Shown here piece after piece: positions 33,297 to 42,234 of a stretch of DNA of 64,000 nucleotides. The stretch lies in NCBI RefSeq assembly GCF_022414535.1, contig NZ_JADWYM010000020.1:1-64000 (forward strand), in the 5' to 3' direction. This DNA comes from Streptomyces sp. MUM 2J (GTDB taxonomy: Bacteria; Actinomycetota; Actinomycetes; Streptomycetales; Streptomycetaceae). The notes beneath the pieces are model-generated. The model searched no databases and was not told the DNA's origin. It was given only the letters and a program-made list of their open reading frames with translations. The translations under genes were made by a program, and so were the position numbers. Within the stretch, counting starts at the first letter, position 1, and each line of letters starts with the position of its first letter.

Positions 33297-36200
33297 ATGA
33301 CGGCGCCGGGGCGCAGAAGCAGTACGTTCACACGGCTGCTGCGGCACGGATTCACCGATCCCTCGGCCGCCGAGCGGCTGCTGGACAGCGTGGAGCTGGC
33401 CCTCGTCCGCAACGACCCGGTGCTGCTGGAGGCCCTGGGCGCCACCGCCGACCCCGATCTCGCCCTGCACGGCCTGGTCCGGCTGCTGGAGGCCCAGCCC
33501 GGCCCCACCGCCCGGCGCGAACTCCTCGACACGGTGATAGCGGCCAAACCGCTGCGGGACCGGCTCCTCGGCGTGCTCGGCGCCTCCGCCGCGCTCGCCG
33601 ACCACCTCGCCCGGCACCCGCAGGACTGGCAGGCGCTGGTGATGTACGAGCCGTACGACCTGCATCCCGGGGTGGAGGAGTTCGAACGGGGCCTGGCGGA
33701 GGCCGGCGACCCGGTGGGCCTGCGCATCGCCTACCGGCGCTGCCTGCTGTCCGTGGCCGCGCGCGACGTGTGCGGCACCACCGACGTCGCCCAGACCGCC
33801 GCCGAACTCGCCGACCTGGCCACCGCGACCCTGCGCGCCGCCCTCGCCCTCGCCCGGGCCGGAGCGCCCGAGGACGCCGCGCTGTGCCGGCTCGCCGTCA
33901 TCGCCATGGGCAAGTGCGGCGGACACGAGCTGAACTACGTCTCCGACGTGGACGTCGTCTTCGTCGCCGAGGTCGTCGAGGGCGCGGACGAGCTCAAGGC
34001 GCTCCGGGCCGCGACCCGGCTCGCCTCGCACATGATGCGGATCTGCTCGGAGACGACGGTGGAGGGCTCCATCTGGCCGGTCGACGCCAACCTGCGGCCC
34101 GAGGGCCGGAACGGGCCGCTTGTCCGCACCCTCTCCAGCCACCTCGCCTACTACCAGCGCTGGGCCAAGACCTGGGAGTTCCAGGCCCTGCTCAAGGCCC
34201 GCCCGGTCGCGGGCGACCCGGAGCTGGGCGAGGAGTACGTCGCCGCCGTGGAGCCGATGGTGTGGAAGGCCGCCGAGCGGGAGAACTTCGTCTCCGACGT
34301 GCAGAAGATGCGTCGCCGCGTGGTGGAGAACATCCCCGCCTCCGAGGTCGAGCGCGAGCTGAAACTCGGCCCGGGCGGCCTGCGGGACGTCGAGTTCGCC
34401 GTGCAGCTGCTGCAGCTGGTGCACGGGCGGACGGACGCCTCGCTCCGGAGCGGCACCACCCTGGACGCGCTCCAGGCCCTCGCCGCCGGCGGCTACGTCG
34501 GCCGCGCGGACGCCGTCCAGCTCGACGACGCCTACCGCTTCCTGCGCTCCATGGAGCACCGCATCCAGCTTCACCGGCTGCGCCGCACCCACCTGGTCCC
34601 GGAGAGCGAAGCGGACCGGCGCCGCATCGGCCGCTCCCTCGGCCTGCGCACCGACCCGGTCAAGGAGCTGACCCGCGAGTGGAAGCGGCACACCTCCGCC
34701 GTGCGGCGCCTGCACGAGAAGATCTTCTACCGGCCGTTGCTGGACGCCGTCGCCCAGCTCCCGTCCGGTGAGGCCAGGCTGAGCGCCGCGGCGGCCCGCG
34801 AACGCCTGGTGGCGCTCGGCTACGCCGACCCGGCCGCCGCCCTGCGGCACCTGGAGGCACTGGCCTCCGGCGTGACCCGCAAGGCCGCCATCCAGCGCAC
34901 CCTGCTGCCCGTGCTGCTCGGCTGGTTCGCCGACTCCGCCGACCCCGACGCCGGACTGCTCAACTTCCGCAAGGTCTCCGACGCGCTGGGCAAGACCCCC
35001 TGGTACCTGCGGCTGCTGCGGGACGAGGGCGCCGCCGCCGAGAACCTGGCACGGGTGCTGTCGGCCGGCCGCCTCGCGCCCGACCTGCTGATGCGCGCAC
35101 CGGAGGCGGTCGCCCTGCTCGGCGACGGCGACGGAGGGGGCCTCGAACCGCGTTCCCGGGTCCACCTGGAGCAGGAGATCCTCGCAGCGGTGGGGCGCGC
35201 CGACGACGCGGCGCAGGGCGTCACGGCCGCCCGCGGTGTGCGCCGCCGGGAACTGTTCCGCACGGCCGCCGCCGACATCGTCGGCTCCTACGGCACCGAG
35301 ACCCAGCCCGCCGAGGCCGACCAGGGCGCCTTGGTGCACCGGGTGGGCGGCGCCGTCTCCAACCTCACCGCGGCGACCCTCGCCGGCACCCTGCGCGCCG
35401 TGGTCCGGGGCGGCTGGGGCGACACCCTGCCCACCCGGTTCGCGATCATCGGCATGGGCCGTTTCGGCGGGCACGAGCTCGGCTACGGCTCGGACGCCGA
35501 CGTGCTGTTCGTGCACGAGCCGCGCGACGGTGTCGACGAGCGGGAGGCCGCCGAGGCCGCGAACAGGGTCGTCGCCGAGATGCGCCGTCTGCTGCAGATC
35601 CCCAGCTCCGACCCGCCGCTGCTGATCGACGCCGACCTGCGTCCGGAGGGCAGGACCGGCCCGCTGGTGCGCACCCTGAGGTCGTACGAGGCCTACTACC
35701 GCCGCTGGTCCCTGATCTGGGAGTCGCACGCCCTGCTGCGGGCCGAGCCGGTGGCCGGCGACGAGGACCTGGGACGCCGCTTCATCGAGCTGATCGACCC
35801 GCTGCGCTACCGGCCCGGCGGCCTGGAGGAGGAGGCCGTTCGGGAGATCCGGCGGCTCAAGGCGCGGATGGAGTCCGAGCGGTTGCCGCGCGGTGCCGAC
35901 CCCAAACTGCACACCAAGCTCGGACCGGGCGGCCTGTCCGACGTGGAGTGGACCGTGCAGCTGCTCCAGCTGCGGCACGCCGCCGAGGTGCCCGGACTGC
36001 GCACCACCCGGACCCGCGAGGCCCTGGCCGCCGCCCGCGCGGCCGGGCTCATCGGCGACGAGGACGCGGCTACCCTCGACGAGGCCTGGGTGCTGGCCAC
36101 CCGCGTGCGCAACGCGGTGATGCTGGTCCGCGGCCGGGCCGGCGACACCTTTCCCACCGACGGCCGCGAACTCGCCGCGGTCGGCCGCTGCCTGGGCCAC

Positions 36201-36302
36201 GGTCCCGGGCACGCCGGCGACATGCTGGACGCCTACCGGCGCACGGCGCGCCGCGCGCGGAGCGTGGTGGAGACGCTGTTCTACGGGGCCGGGGACCGGT
36301 AG
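33297..36302 (+). CDS. glnE: Bifunctional glutamine synthetase adenylyltransferase/adenylyl-removing enzyme
   Basis: 1001 residues, the usual size for actinobacterial GlnE. Two nucleotidyltransferase domains in tandem: the N-terminal one with IAMGKCGGHELNYVSDVDVVFVAE (about 200-225, deadenylylase) and the C-terminal one with IGMGRFGGHELGYGSDADVLFVHE (about 718-742, adenylylase). Each is followed by the matching DANLRPEGRNGPLVRTL and DADLRPEGRTGPLVRTL. Paired KLGPGGL(R/S)DVE motifs are intact. It modifies the type I glutamine synthetase, which is not in this window. Single gene followed by a terminator. The large antisense frame over this region is only a codon-bias shadow. Confidence 0.97.
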   Translation: MTAPGRRSSTFTRLLRHGFTDPSAAERLLDSVELALVRNDPVLLEALGATADPDLALHGLVRLLEAQPGPTARRELLDTVIAAKPLRDRLLGVLGASAALADHLARHPQDWQALVMYEPYDLHPGVEEFERGLAEAGDPVGLRIAYRRCLLSVAARDVCGTTDVAQTAAELADLATATLRAALALARAGAPEDAALCRLAVIAMGKCGGHELNYVSDVDVVFVAEVVEGADELKALRAATRLASHMMRICSETTVEGSIWPVDANLRPEGRNGPLVRTLSSHLAYYQRWAKTWEFQALLKARPVAGDPELGEEYVAAVEPMVWKAAERENFVSDVQKMRRRVVENIPASEVERELKLGPGGLRDVEFAVQLLQLVHGRTDASLRSGTTLDALQALAAGGYVGRADAVQLDDAYRFLRSMEHRIQLHRLRRTHLVPESEADRRRIGRSLGLRTDPVKELTREWKRHTSAVRRLHEKIFYRPLLDAVAQLPSGEARLSAAAARERLVALGYADPAAALRHLEALASGVTRKAAIQRTLLPVLLGWFADSADPDAGLLNFRKVSDALGKTPWYLRLLRDEGAAAENLARVLSAGRLAPDLLMRAPEAVALLGDGDGGGLEPRSRVHLEQEILAAVGRADDAAQGVTAARGVRRRELFRTAAADIVGSYGTETQPAEADQGALVHRVGGAVSNLTAATLAGTLRAVVRGGWGDTLPTRFAIIGMGRFGGHELGYGSDADVLFVHEPRDGVDEREAAEAANRVVAEMRRLLQIPSSDPPLLIDADLRPEGRTGPLVRTLRSYEAYYRRWSLIWESHALLRAEPVAGDEDLGRRFIELIDPLRYRPGGLEEEAVREIRRLKARMESERLPRGADPKLHTKLGPGGLSDVEWTVQLLQLRHAAEVPGLRTTRTREALAAARAAGLIGDEDAATLDEAWVLATRVRNAVMLVRGRAGDTFPTDGRELAAVGRCLGHGPGHAGDMLDAYRRTARRARSVVETLFYGAGDR

Positions 36303-36342
36303 GCGGCCCGGCAGCCGTCACCCGGACGTGGTCGTGCGGGAG

Positions 36343-36363
36343 GACCGGGACCCGGTCCCGGTC
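36343..36363 (+). terminator. glnE terminator
   Basis: GACCGGGAC-CCG-GTCCCGGTC, a perfect 9-bp stem with a 3-nt loop, 40 bp after the glnE stop. Confidence 0.65.
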
Positions 36364-36412
36364 CGCGCGATCCAGGCGGCGGTCCGTGAGCCGGCACCGC
36401 CGCAGCACCCTA

Positions 36413-37353
36413 GGGCGTGTTTCGAAAGTGCTGGTCACAGCCACTCGTTGATGGCTGCGACCAGCACAGTCGCTTCGTAGCGAACGGCGAGCTTGTCGTA
36501 CCTCGTTGCCACCGCACGGTGACGCTTGAGGCGATTGATCCCGCACTCAACCGCGTGGCGCTCCTTGTAATCCGCGGCGTCGAACTTCGGCGGCCGGCCG
36601 CCGCGGGAACCGCGCTTCTTGCGGTTGGCGATCTGGTCGCGCTTCTCCGGGATCGTGCAGCGGATACCGCGCTTGCGCAGGTAAGCACGGTTCGCGCGGG
36701 AGCCGTACGCCTTGTCGGCACGAACCTTGTCCGGCCGGGTACGCGGGCGGCCCGGGCCGAGCCTGGGCACCCGGATACGGCCCAGGACCACCTGGAACTG
36801 CGGGGAGTCACCGCGCTGCCCGGCCGTGATCACCAGCGACATCGGCTTCTGGGCCTGCTCAACGGCCAGGTGGAGTTTGGTCGTCAGCCCGCCCCGGGAT
36901 CGTCCGAGGCCGTGGTCGTCGGGCTCGGTGAAGACACCGCCCGGCGGTTCGACCTGCAGATCCCCTTTTTGCGGGCACCCGCCGCGTGCTGGTGGGCTCG
37001 GGCGATGGTCGAGTCCACCGAGACGTCCCAGGTGATCAGTCCCTCGGCGTCTGTCCGGACCTGCAACTGCTCGAAGATGCGGTGCCACGTGCCGTCCCGC
37101 TGCCAGCGCCGGAACAAGCCGTACACCGTCTGCCACGGGCCGTACCGCTCGGGCACGTCCCGCCAGGGAGCACCAGCGCGGGTACGCCAGCGTATGCCGT
37201 CTATCAACTGCCGCCTGGTGTGCACCGGCGGCCGTCCAGGCTTCTTCCCCACCGGCAGCAGCGGCGCCAGCTTCGCCCACTGCGCATTCGTCAGATCGTG
37301 CCTCCCCATGAAGTGGATCATGACACATCAAGATCCACTTCTGAAACACGCCC
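36413..37353 (-). mobile_element. IS5-family insertion sequence (941 bp)
   Basis: The ends are inverted repeats: AGGGCGTGTTTCGAAAGTG at the left, starting at 36412/36413, and its near-complement at the right (AGGGCGTGTTTCAGAAGTG read inward from 37354). Both ends abut CTAG (36410-36413 and 37353-37356), read as a TA or CTAG target duplication, both usual for this group. The content is one transposase in two overlapping frames. Gene order and end similarity indicate a complete, possibly recent insertion. Confidence 0.9.
36435..37321 (-). CDS. IS5-family (DDE) transposase made by -1 frameshifting
   Basis: The first frame (37321 to 36884) begins MIHFMGRHDLTNAQWAKL and carries the first catalytic Asp in VSVDSTIARAHQH. 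The second frame, -1 relative to the first, ends at 36435 and carries DKAYGS (second Asp) and ERHAVECGINRLKRHR (Glu and the YREK-like Arg/Lys). The switch point is C-AAA-AAG-GGG (A5 at plus-strand 36966-36970), a typical slippery run for this group. All catalytic residues survive in the fused product, so the element may be active. The start may also be ATG 37309. Confidence 0.85.
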
Positions 37354-38258
37354 TAGGGGCGTTCCTGCGGGCCCTGGGGGAGGCGGCGGCGCAGGGAGAG
37401 GCCGGGGGAGGGGCGGCGGTCGGCCGGGCCGGGCCGCCTGGTCACCGAGCGGGGCAGCGCGTACGGCAGCGCCCCGTACCACAGCCATGCCACCGCGAAC
37501 CCGAACGCCAGGCACAGGATGCCGCCCACCGCGTCCAGCCAGAAGTGGTTGGCGGTGGCGACGATCACCAGCAGGGTCGCCACCGGGTACAGCAGCCCCA
37601 GCACGCGGACCCACGGCACCGACGCCAGGGCGAAGATCGTCAGGCCGCACCACAGGGACCAGCCGATGTGCATCGACGGCATCGCCGCGTACTGGTTGGA
37701 CATGTGCTTCAGATCGCCCGAGGCCATCGAGCCCCAGGTCTGGTGGACCAGCACGGTGTCGATGAAGTGGCTGCCGGTCATCAGCCGCGGGGGCGCGAGT
37801 GGATACAGGTAGTAACCGACCAGGGCCACGACCGTCGTCGCGAAGAGGGCCAGCCGGGTCGCGGCGTAGCGGCCGGGATGGCTGCGGAACAGCCACACCA
37901 GGACACTCAGCGTCACCACGAAGTGCAGTGTGGCGTAGTAGTAGTTCATGCCCACGATCAGCCACGACACGGAGTTGACCGCGTGGTTGACGGGCTGCTC
38001 CACCGCGATGCCCAGGTGGTGCTCGACCTTCCAGATCCAGTCGGCGTTGCGCAGGGCCTGACCCCGCTGCTCGGGTACCGCGTTGCGGATGAGCGAGTAC
38101 GTCCAGTAACTGACGCCGATCAGCAGGATCTCGAACCACAGCCGCGGCGCCCGCGGTGTGCGCAGCCGGGTCATCAGTCGTCGCTGCGGCTCGGCCGCGA
38201 CGGACCGCCGAACGGCCTCTTCGCGGCCCTCCGCAGTCGTCACGGTCGTCTCACCCAT
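37353..38258 (-). CDS. PAP2-superfamily membrane protein (Aur1/inositol phosphorylceramide synthase-like)
   Basis: About 301 residues with six hydrophobic segments. The phosphatase motifs are AMPSMHIGWSLWCG (C2) and TANHFWLDAVGG (C3), the PSMHxGW variant of the PAP2_3 group, with YPLAPPRLM upstream. Such enzymes dephosphorylate or transfer phosphate-containing headgroups of membrane lipids or decaprenyl-linked sugars. The N-terminal and C-terminal tails are basic and cytoplasmic. ATG 38258 or GTG 38264 could start it; neither has a good ribosome site. Its TAG stop lies in the CTAG target of the insertion sequence, so the protein is unchanged but anything 3' of it is replaced. Confidence 0.85.
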   Translation of the reverse strand: MGETTVTTAEGREEAVRRSVAAEPQRRLMTRLRTPRAPRLWFEILLIGVSYWTYSLIRNAVPEQRGQALRNADWIWKVEHHLGIAVEQPVNHAVNSVSWLIVGMNYYYATLHFVVTLSVLVWLFRSHPGRYAATRLALFATTVVALVGYYLYPLAPPRLMTGSHFIDTVLVHQTWGSMASGDLKHMSNQYAAMPSMHIGWSLWCGLTIFALASVPWVRVLGLLYPVATLLVIVATANHFWLDAVGGILCLAFGFAVAWLWYGALPYALPRSVTRRPGPADRRPSPGLSLRRRLPQGPQERP

Positions 38259-38457
38259 GAGCACAGAGTCTGCCAGAAAAGCCTTCTGTCACCGATCATC
38301 CTCTGGTCGGGTCCGTACCGCACCTTCTGCATGTTATGGGGGAGTTAGGGCCTGCCGCGCAAGTCCCCCGACTCCGTGACACGGCGAGGGGACGGGACGG
38401 GGCGGGGCGCGTCAGGGACCTGCCACCGACGTGGCGCCCGCCGCGCGGCGCCCGGCC

Positions 38458-39492
38458 CTAGGGACGGTTGCGGTCCCCGGGTGCCGCCGCCGTCGACCCG
38501 CGCACCACCAGCTCCGGCATGAACACGAACTCGCTGTGCGGGGCGGGCGTCCCGCCGATCTCCTCCAGCAGGGTGCGCACCGCGGCCTGTCCCATCGCCG
38601 GCACCGGCTTGCGGATCGTCGTCAGGGGCGGGTCGGTGAAAGCGATCAGCGGGGAGTCGTCGAAGCCCACGACGGAGACGTCCCGGGGGACCTCCAGGCC
38701 CCGCTGCCGGGCCGCCCGTATCGCGCCCAGCGCCATCATGTCGCTGGCGCAGACCACCGCCGTGCAGTTCCGCTCGATGAGCGCCAACGTGGCGGCCTGC
38801 CCGCCCTCCAGGGTGTACAGCGAGTGCTGGATCAGCTCCGCCTCGATCGTCTCCGGGGCCAGGCCGAGCTGGTCCTGCACGGCGCGCACGAAGCCCTCGA
38901 TCTTGCGCTGGACCGGCACGAACCGCTTGGGGCCCAGCGCCAGGCCGATGCGGGTGTGCCCCAGGGAGGCCAGATGCGTGACCGCCAGCGTCATGGCCGC
39001 GCGGTCGTCGGGGGAGATGAAGGGGGCCTGCACCTTCGGGGAGAAGCCGTCGACCAGGACGAAGGGCACGCCCTGGGCCCGCAGCTGCTCGTAGCGCTGC
39101 ATGTCGGCGGTGGTGTCGGCATGCAGCCCGGAGACGTAGATGATGCCGGACACCCCGCGGTCGACGAGCATCTCCGTCAGCTCGTCCTCCGTCGACCCGC
39201 CGGGCGGCTGGGAGGCCAGTACGGGGGTGTAGCCCTGGCGGGTCAGTGCCTGGCCGATGACCTGTGCCAGGGCCGGGAATATGGGGTTCTCCAGGTCGGG
39301 GATGATCAGCCCGACCAGGTCGGTGCTGCGCTGGCGCAGCCGTACGGGGCGCTCGTAGCCGAGTATGTCGAGCGCGGCCAGCACGGACTGGCGGGTGGTG
39401 GCGGCGACGCCCGGCTTCCCGTTGAGGACCCGGCTGACGGTCGCTTCGCTCACCCCCGCCTGCGCAGCGATGTCGGCAAGCCGTGTGGTCAC
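38458..39492 (-). CDS. malR: LacI family repressor of maltose/maltodextrin genes
   Basis: 344 residues. The HTH is TRLADIAAQAGVSEATVSRVLNGKPGV, followed by the hinge and a periplasmic-binding-like sensor domain (LVGLIIPDLENPIFPALAQVIGQAL; VVGFDDSPLIAFTDPPLTTI). It lies divergent to malE, as MalR does in S. coelicolor, where it represses malEFG and starch-degrading genes until maltose or maltotriose is present. GTG 39492 starts right before the HTH; an ATG at 39585 would sit inside the operator palindrome, which argues against it. Confidence 0.92.
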   Translation of the reverse strand: MTTRLADIAAQAGVSEATVSRVLNGKPGVAATTRQSVLAALDILGYERPVRLRQRSTDLVGLIIPDLENPIFPALAQVIGQALTRQGYTPVLASQPPGGSTEDELTEMLVDRGVSGIIYVSGLHADTTADMQRYEQLRAQGVPFVLVDGFSPKVQAPFISPDDRAAMTLAVTHLASLGHTRIGLALGPKRFVPVQRKIEGFVRAVQDQLGLAPETIEAELIQHSLYTLEGGQAATLALIERNCTAVVCASDMMALGAIRAARQRGLEVPRDVSVVGFDDSPLIAFTDPPLTTIRKPVPAMGQAAVRTLLEEIGGTPAPHSEFVFMPELVVRGSTAAAPGDRNRP

Positions 39493-39583
39493 GGCACCGG
39501 ACTGTACCGGCCGGACGGCTCCTCGCGCACCAATCGGGCGCCGGGTGCGGGCGGTCGGACGGCCCGCGGCGGGCTGCTGCGGC

Positions 39584-39603
39584 ATTGCACTCCCTAGTGC
39601 AAT
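39584..39603. promoter_or_regulatory. MalR-type operator, malR side
   Basis: ATTGCACT-CCCT-AGTGCAAT, a perfect inverted repeat with 8-bp arms and a 4-bp centre, 92 bp upstream of the malR GTG. It contains the TTGCA half-site. Confidence 0.7.
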
Positions 39604-39616
39604 CGACGGCAAGAAC

Positions 39617-39631
39617 TTGCAGGACCTTGCA
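39617..39631. promoter_or_regulatory. MalR-type direct repeat in the malR-malE region
   Basis: TTGCAGGACCTTGCA, two TTGCA half-sites in direct orientation ten bases apart, so on the same helix face. This arrangement is what is described for the S. coelicolor malE upstream region. Confidence 0.7.
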
Positions 39632-39714
39632 CAAGCCTGTTCTGCCTGCGCGATCCATCGGATACCACAGTCTCACAGTGGTCTCGCGCTGGTCGAGGCC
39701 CGATCACGCCCGGG

Positions 39715-39763
39715 TAACTTCCGAGATAACTTGCGTTTTTTTTCTGCAAGGTCTTTCGCGCCG
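39715..39763 (+). promoter_or_regulatory. malE promoter-proximal operator cluster
   Basis: TAACTT occurs twice, 12 bp apart (39715 and 39727). CTTGC (39730-39734) and GCAAG (39746-39750) form an inverted pair around a run of eight T, rare in this genome. TGCAAGGTCTTTCGCGCCG (39745-39763) recurs with one insertion and one or two changes before the amylase-pullulanase gene at 47444-47463. Confidence 0.65.
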
Positions 39764-39886
39764 CTTACATGGCTGTTACGTTCCGAGTCGCCCGACGGCG
39801 GCGAAGACGCGGTCGGCAAGTCGGCAGGGACGGCACAACGGGATGGCCCCCCTGCACCACTCGGGCTTCACCCTCAAGGAGAACTC

Positions 39887-41167
39887 ATGCGGCGTGGCAT
39901 AGCGGCCTCCGCGCTCGTGGCGTCCCTCGCCCTGGCGGCGACGGCCTGCGGCGGCAGTGACAGCGGCGACAAGGGCGACCAGGCCGACGGACCGGTCACG
40001 ATCACCTGGTGGGACACCTCGAACGCGACCAACGAGGCGCCGACCTACCAGGCTCTGATCAAGGAGTTCGAGGCCGCCAACAAGGACGTCAGGGTCAAGT
40101 ACGTCAACGTCCAGTTCGACCAGGCCCAGAACAAGTTCGACACCGCCGCCGGCGCCTCGGGGGCGCCGGACGTGTTGCGCTCGGAGGTGGGCTGGACGCC
40201 CGCCTTCGCCAAGAAGGGCTACTTCCTGCCGCTGGACGGCACCGAGGCGCTGGCGGACAAGGACAAGTTCCAGCCCAACCTGATCGAGCAGGCCCAGTAC
40301 GAGGGCAAGACCTACGGCGTGCCGCTGGTCACCGACACCCTCGCGCTGGTGTACAACAAGGCGCTCTTCGCCAAGGCGGGGATCACCGAGGCCCCCAAGA
40401 CCTGGGACGAGCTGAAGAAGGACGCCGCCGCCGTCAAGGACAAGACGGGCGTCGACGGCTACTGGGGCTCCACCCAGGCCTACTACGCCCAGTCGTTCCT
40501 GTACGGCGAGGGCACCGACACGGTCGACGCGTCCGCCAAGAAGATCACCGTGAACTCGGACGCCGCGAAGAAGGCGTACGGCACCTGGCTGAGCACGTTC
40601 GACGGCAAGGGCCTGCACAAGGCCGACACCACCGCCGACGCCTACGCGCACATCCAGGACGCGTTCGTCAACGGCAAGGTCGCCGCGATCATCCAGGGCC
40701 CGTGGGAGATCACCAACTTCTACAAGGGCTCGGCGTTCCAGGACAAGAACAACCTGGGCATCGCCACCGTCCCGGCCGGTTCCAGCGGCAAGGCCGGCGC
40801 CCCGACCGGCGGCCACAACCTGTCGGTCTACGCCGGCTCGGACGCCGCCCACCAGAAGGCCGCGCTGAAGTTCGTCAACTTCATGACCTCCGCGAAGTCC
40901 CAGACGCAGATCGCGCTGAAGAACTCCACCCTGCCCACCCGCGACGACGCCTACACCGCCGAGGTCAAGGCCGACCCGGGCATCGCCGGCTACCAGACGG
41001 TCCTGCCCGCCGCCCAGCCGCGCCCGGCGCTGCCGGAGTACAGCTCGCTGTGGGGCCCGCTCGACACCGAGCTCCCGAAGATCGCCGGCGGCAAGGAGAC
41101 CCTCGACAAGGGCCTGAGCAACGCCGAGGTCGCCATCGCCAAGCTGGTGCCGGACTACAGCAAGTGA
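39887..41167 (+). CDS. malE: Maltose/maltodextrin-binding lipoprotein
   Basis: 426 residues, the receptor of the maltodextrin ABC importer. Lipoprotein signal MRRGIAASALVASLALAATACGG with the lipid-modified Cys at residue 21. The mature part is a family-1 solute-binding protein (VTITWWDTSN; YEGKTYGVPLVTDTLALVYNKALFAKAGI; VAAIIQGPWEITNF; PTGGHNLSVYAGS). AAGGAGAA precedes ATG 39887; the open frame upstream passes through the operators and is not real. First gene of malEFG, divergent from malR. Confidence 0.95.
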   Translation: MRRGIAASALVASLALAATACGGSDSGDKGDQADGPVTITWWDTSNATNEAPTYQALIKEFEAANKDVRVKYVNVQFDQAQNKFDTAAGASGAPDVLRSEVGWTPAFAKKGYFLPLDGTEALADKDKFQPNLIEQAQYEGKTYGVPLVTDTLALVYNKALFAKAGITEAPKTWDELKKDAAAVKDKTGVDGYWGSTQAYYAQSFLYGEGTDTVDASAKKITVNSDAAKKAYGTWLSTFDGKGLHKADTTADAYAHIQDAFVNGKVAAIIQGPWEITNFYKGSAFQDKNNLGIATVPAGSSGKAGAPTGGHNLSVYAGSDAAHQKAALKFVNFMTSAKSQTQIALKNSTLPTRDDAYTAEVKADPGIAGYQTVLPAAQPRPALPEYSSLWGPLDTELPKIAGGKETLDKGLSNAEVAIAKLVPDYSK

Positions 41168-41267
41168 GCCCGGGTGGCCGCCGGATCTCCCCGCGAGCAG
41201 GGGGAGGGGTCCGGCGGCCGCCGGCTGTGCGCCGTACTCCCTGATCTTTCCGAAGGTGCCGAGAACC

Positions 41268-42218
41268 ATGACCGTGGTCCAACGTCTCAAGCACAGCTAC
41301 CAGAAGAACTGGTACGCCTACGCCATGATCGCGCCTGTGGCCGTCGTGCTCGGCGTCCTCGTGCTGTATCCCCTGGTGTACGGCGTCTACCTCACGCTCA
41401 CGGACGCCGACAGCCTCAACACCGCCCGCACGATCGGCGTCAACCACATCGACGCCACCTACAAGTTCATCGGTCTGGACAACTACAAGGACATCCTCTT
41501 CGGTCCGACCGCCTACGACCGCTTCTGGTCGCACTTCGTCTGGACCATCGTGTGGACGGCGCTCTGCGTCGCCCTGCACTACTCGATCGGCCTCGGCCTG
41601 GCCCTGCTGCTCAACCAGAAGCTGCGCGGCCGGACCTTCTACCGGCTCATGCTGATCGTCCCCTGGGCCGTGCCCACCTTCGTCACCGTCTTCGGCTGGC
41701 GCATCATGCTCGCCGACGGCGGCGTCATCAACGCCTTCCTGGACTTCCTGCACCTGCCCGCGCCGGGCTGGCTGGAGGACACGTTCTGGCAGCGGTTCGC
41801 CGCGATCATGGTCAACACCTGGTGCGGTGTCCCGTTCATGATGGTCTCGCTCCTCGGCGGCCTGCAGTCCATCGACGCCACGCTGTACGAGGCGGCCGAG
41901 ATGGACGGCGCCAGCGCCTGGCAGCGGTTCCGCTACGTCACCCTGCCCGGCCTGCGGACCGTCAGCTCCACCGTCGTCCTGCTCGGCATCATCTGGACCT
42001 TCAACCAGTTCGCCGTCATCTTCCTGCTGTTCGGCAAGAACTCCGCACCGGACGCCCAGATCCTCGTCACCTGGGCCTACTTCCTCGGCTTCGGACAGCA
42101 GCCGCGTGAGTTCGCCGAATCCGCCAGTTACGGCATCCTGCTGTTGGCCATCCTCGTCGTCTTCACCTCCTTCTACCGCCGCTGGCTCAACCGCAACGAG
42201 CAGCAGCTCGCGATCTGA
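41268..42218 (+). CDS. malF: Maltodextrin ABC permease MalF
   Basis: 316 residues with six or seven membrane helices. The coupling (EAA) motif is YEAAEMDGASAWQRFRYVTLPGLRTV. It lacks the large periplasmic P2 insert of E. coli MalF, as usual in Gram-positive bacteria. ATG 41268 has CGAAGG upstream and is preferred to GTG 41256. It pairs with MalG. No ATPase gene is in the cluster; in Streptomyces the shared ATPase MsiK serves this importer. Confidence 0.93.
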   Translation: MTVVQRLKHSYQKNWYAYAMIAPVAVVLGVLVLYPLVYGVYLTLTDADSLNTARTIGVNHIDATYKFIGLDNYKDILFGPTAYDRFWSHFVWTIVWTALCVALHYSIGLGLALLLNQKLRGRTFYRLMLIVPWAVPTFVTVFGWRIMLADGGVINAFLDFLHLPAPGWLEDTFWQRFAAIMVNTWCGVPFMMVSLLGGLQSIDATLYEAAEMDGASAWQRFRYVTLPGLRTVSSTVVLLGIIWTFNQFAVIFLLFGKNSAPDAQILVTWAYFLGFGQQPREFAESASYGILLLAILVVFTSFYRRWLNRNEQQLAI

Positions 42219-42234
42219 GGCAGGAGTTCCCCTC

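Noticed and set aside
32058..36212. A 1384-codon open frame on the minus strand opposite glnE
   Set aside because: Same reason: a shadow of strong third-position GC in glnE; no start or family likeness.
39365..39886. N-terminal extension of malE
   Set aside because: It would be translated from the MalR operators and lies before a perfect lipoprotein signal with its own ribosome site.
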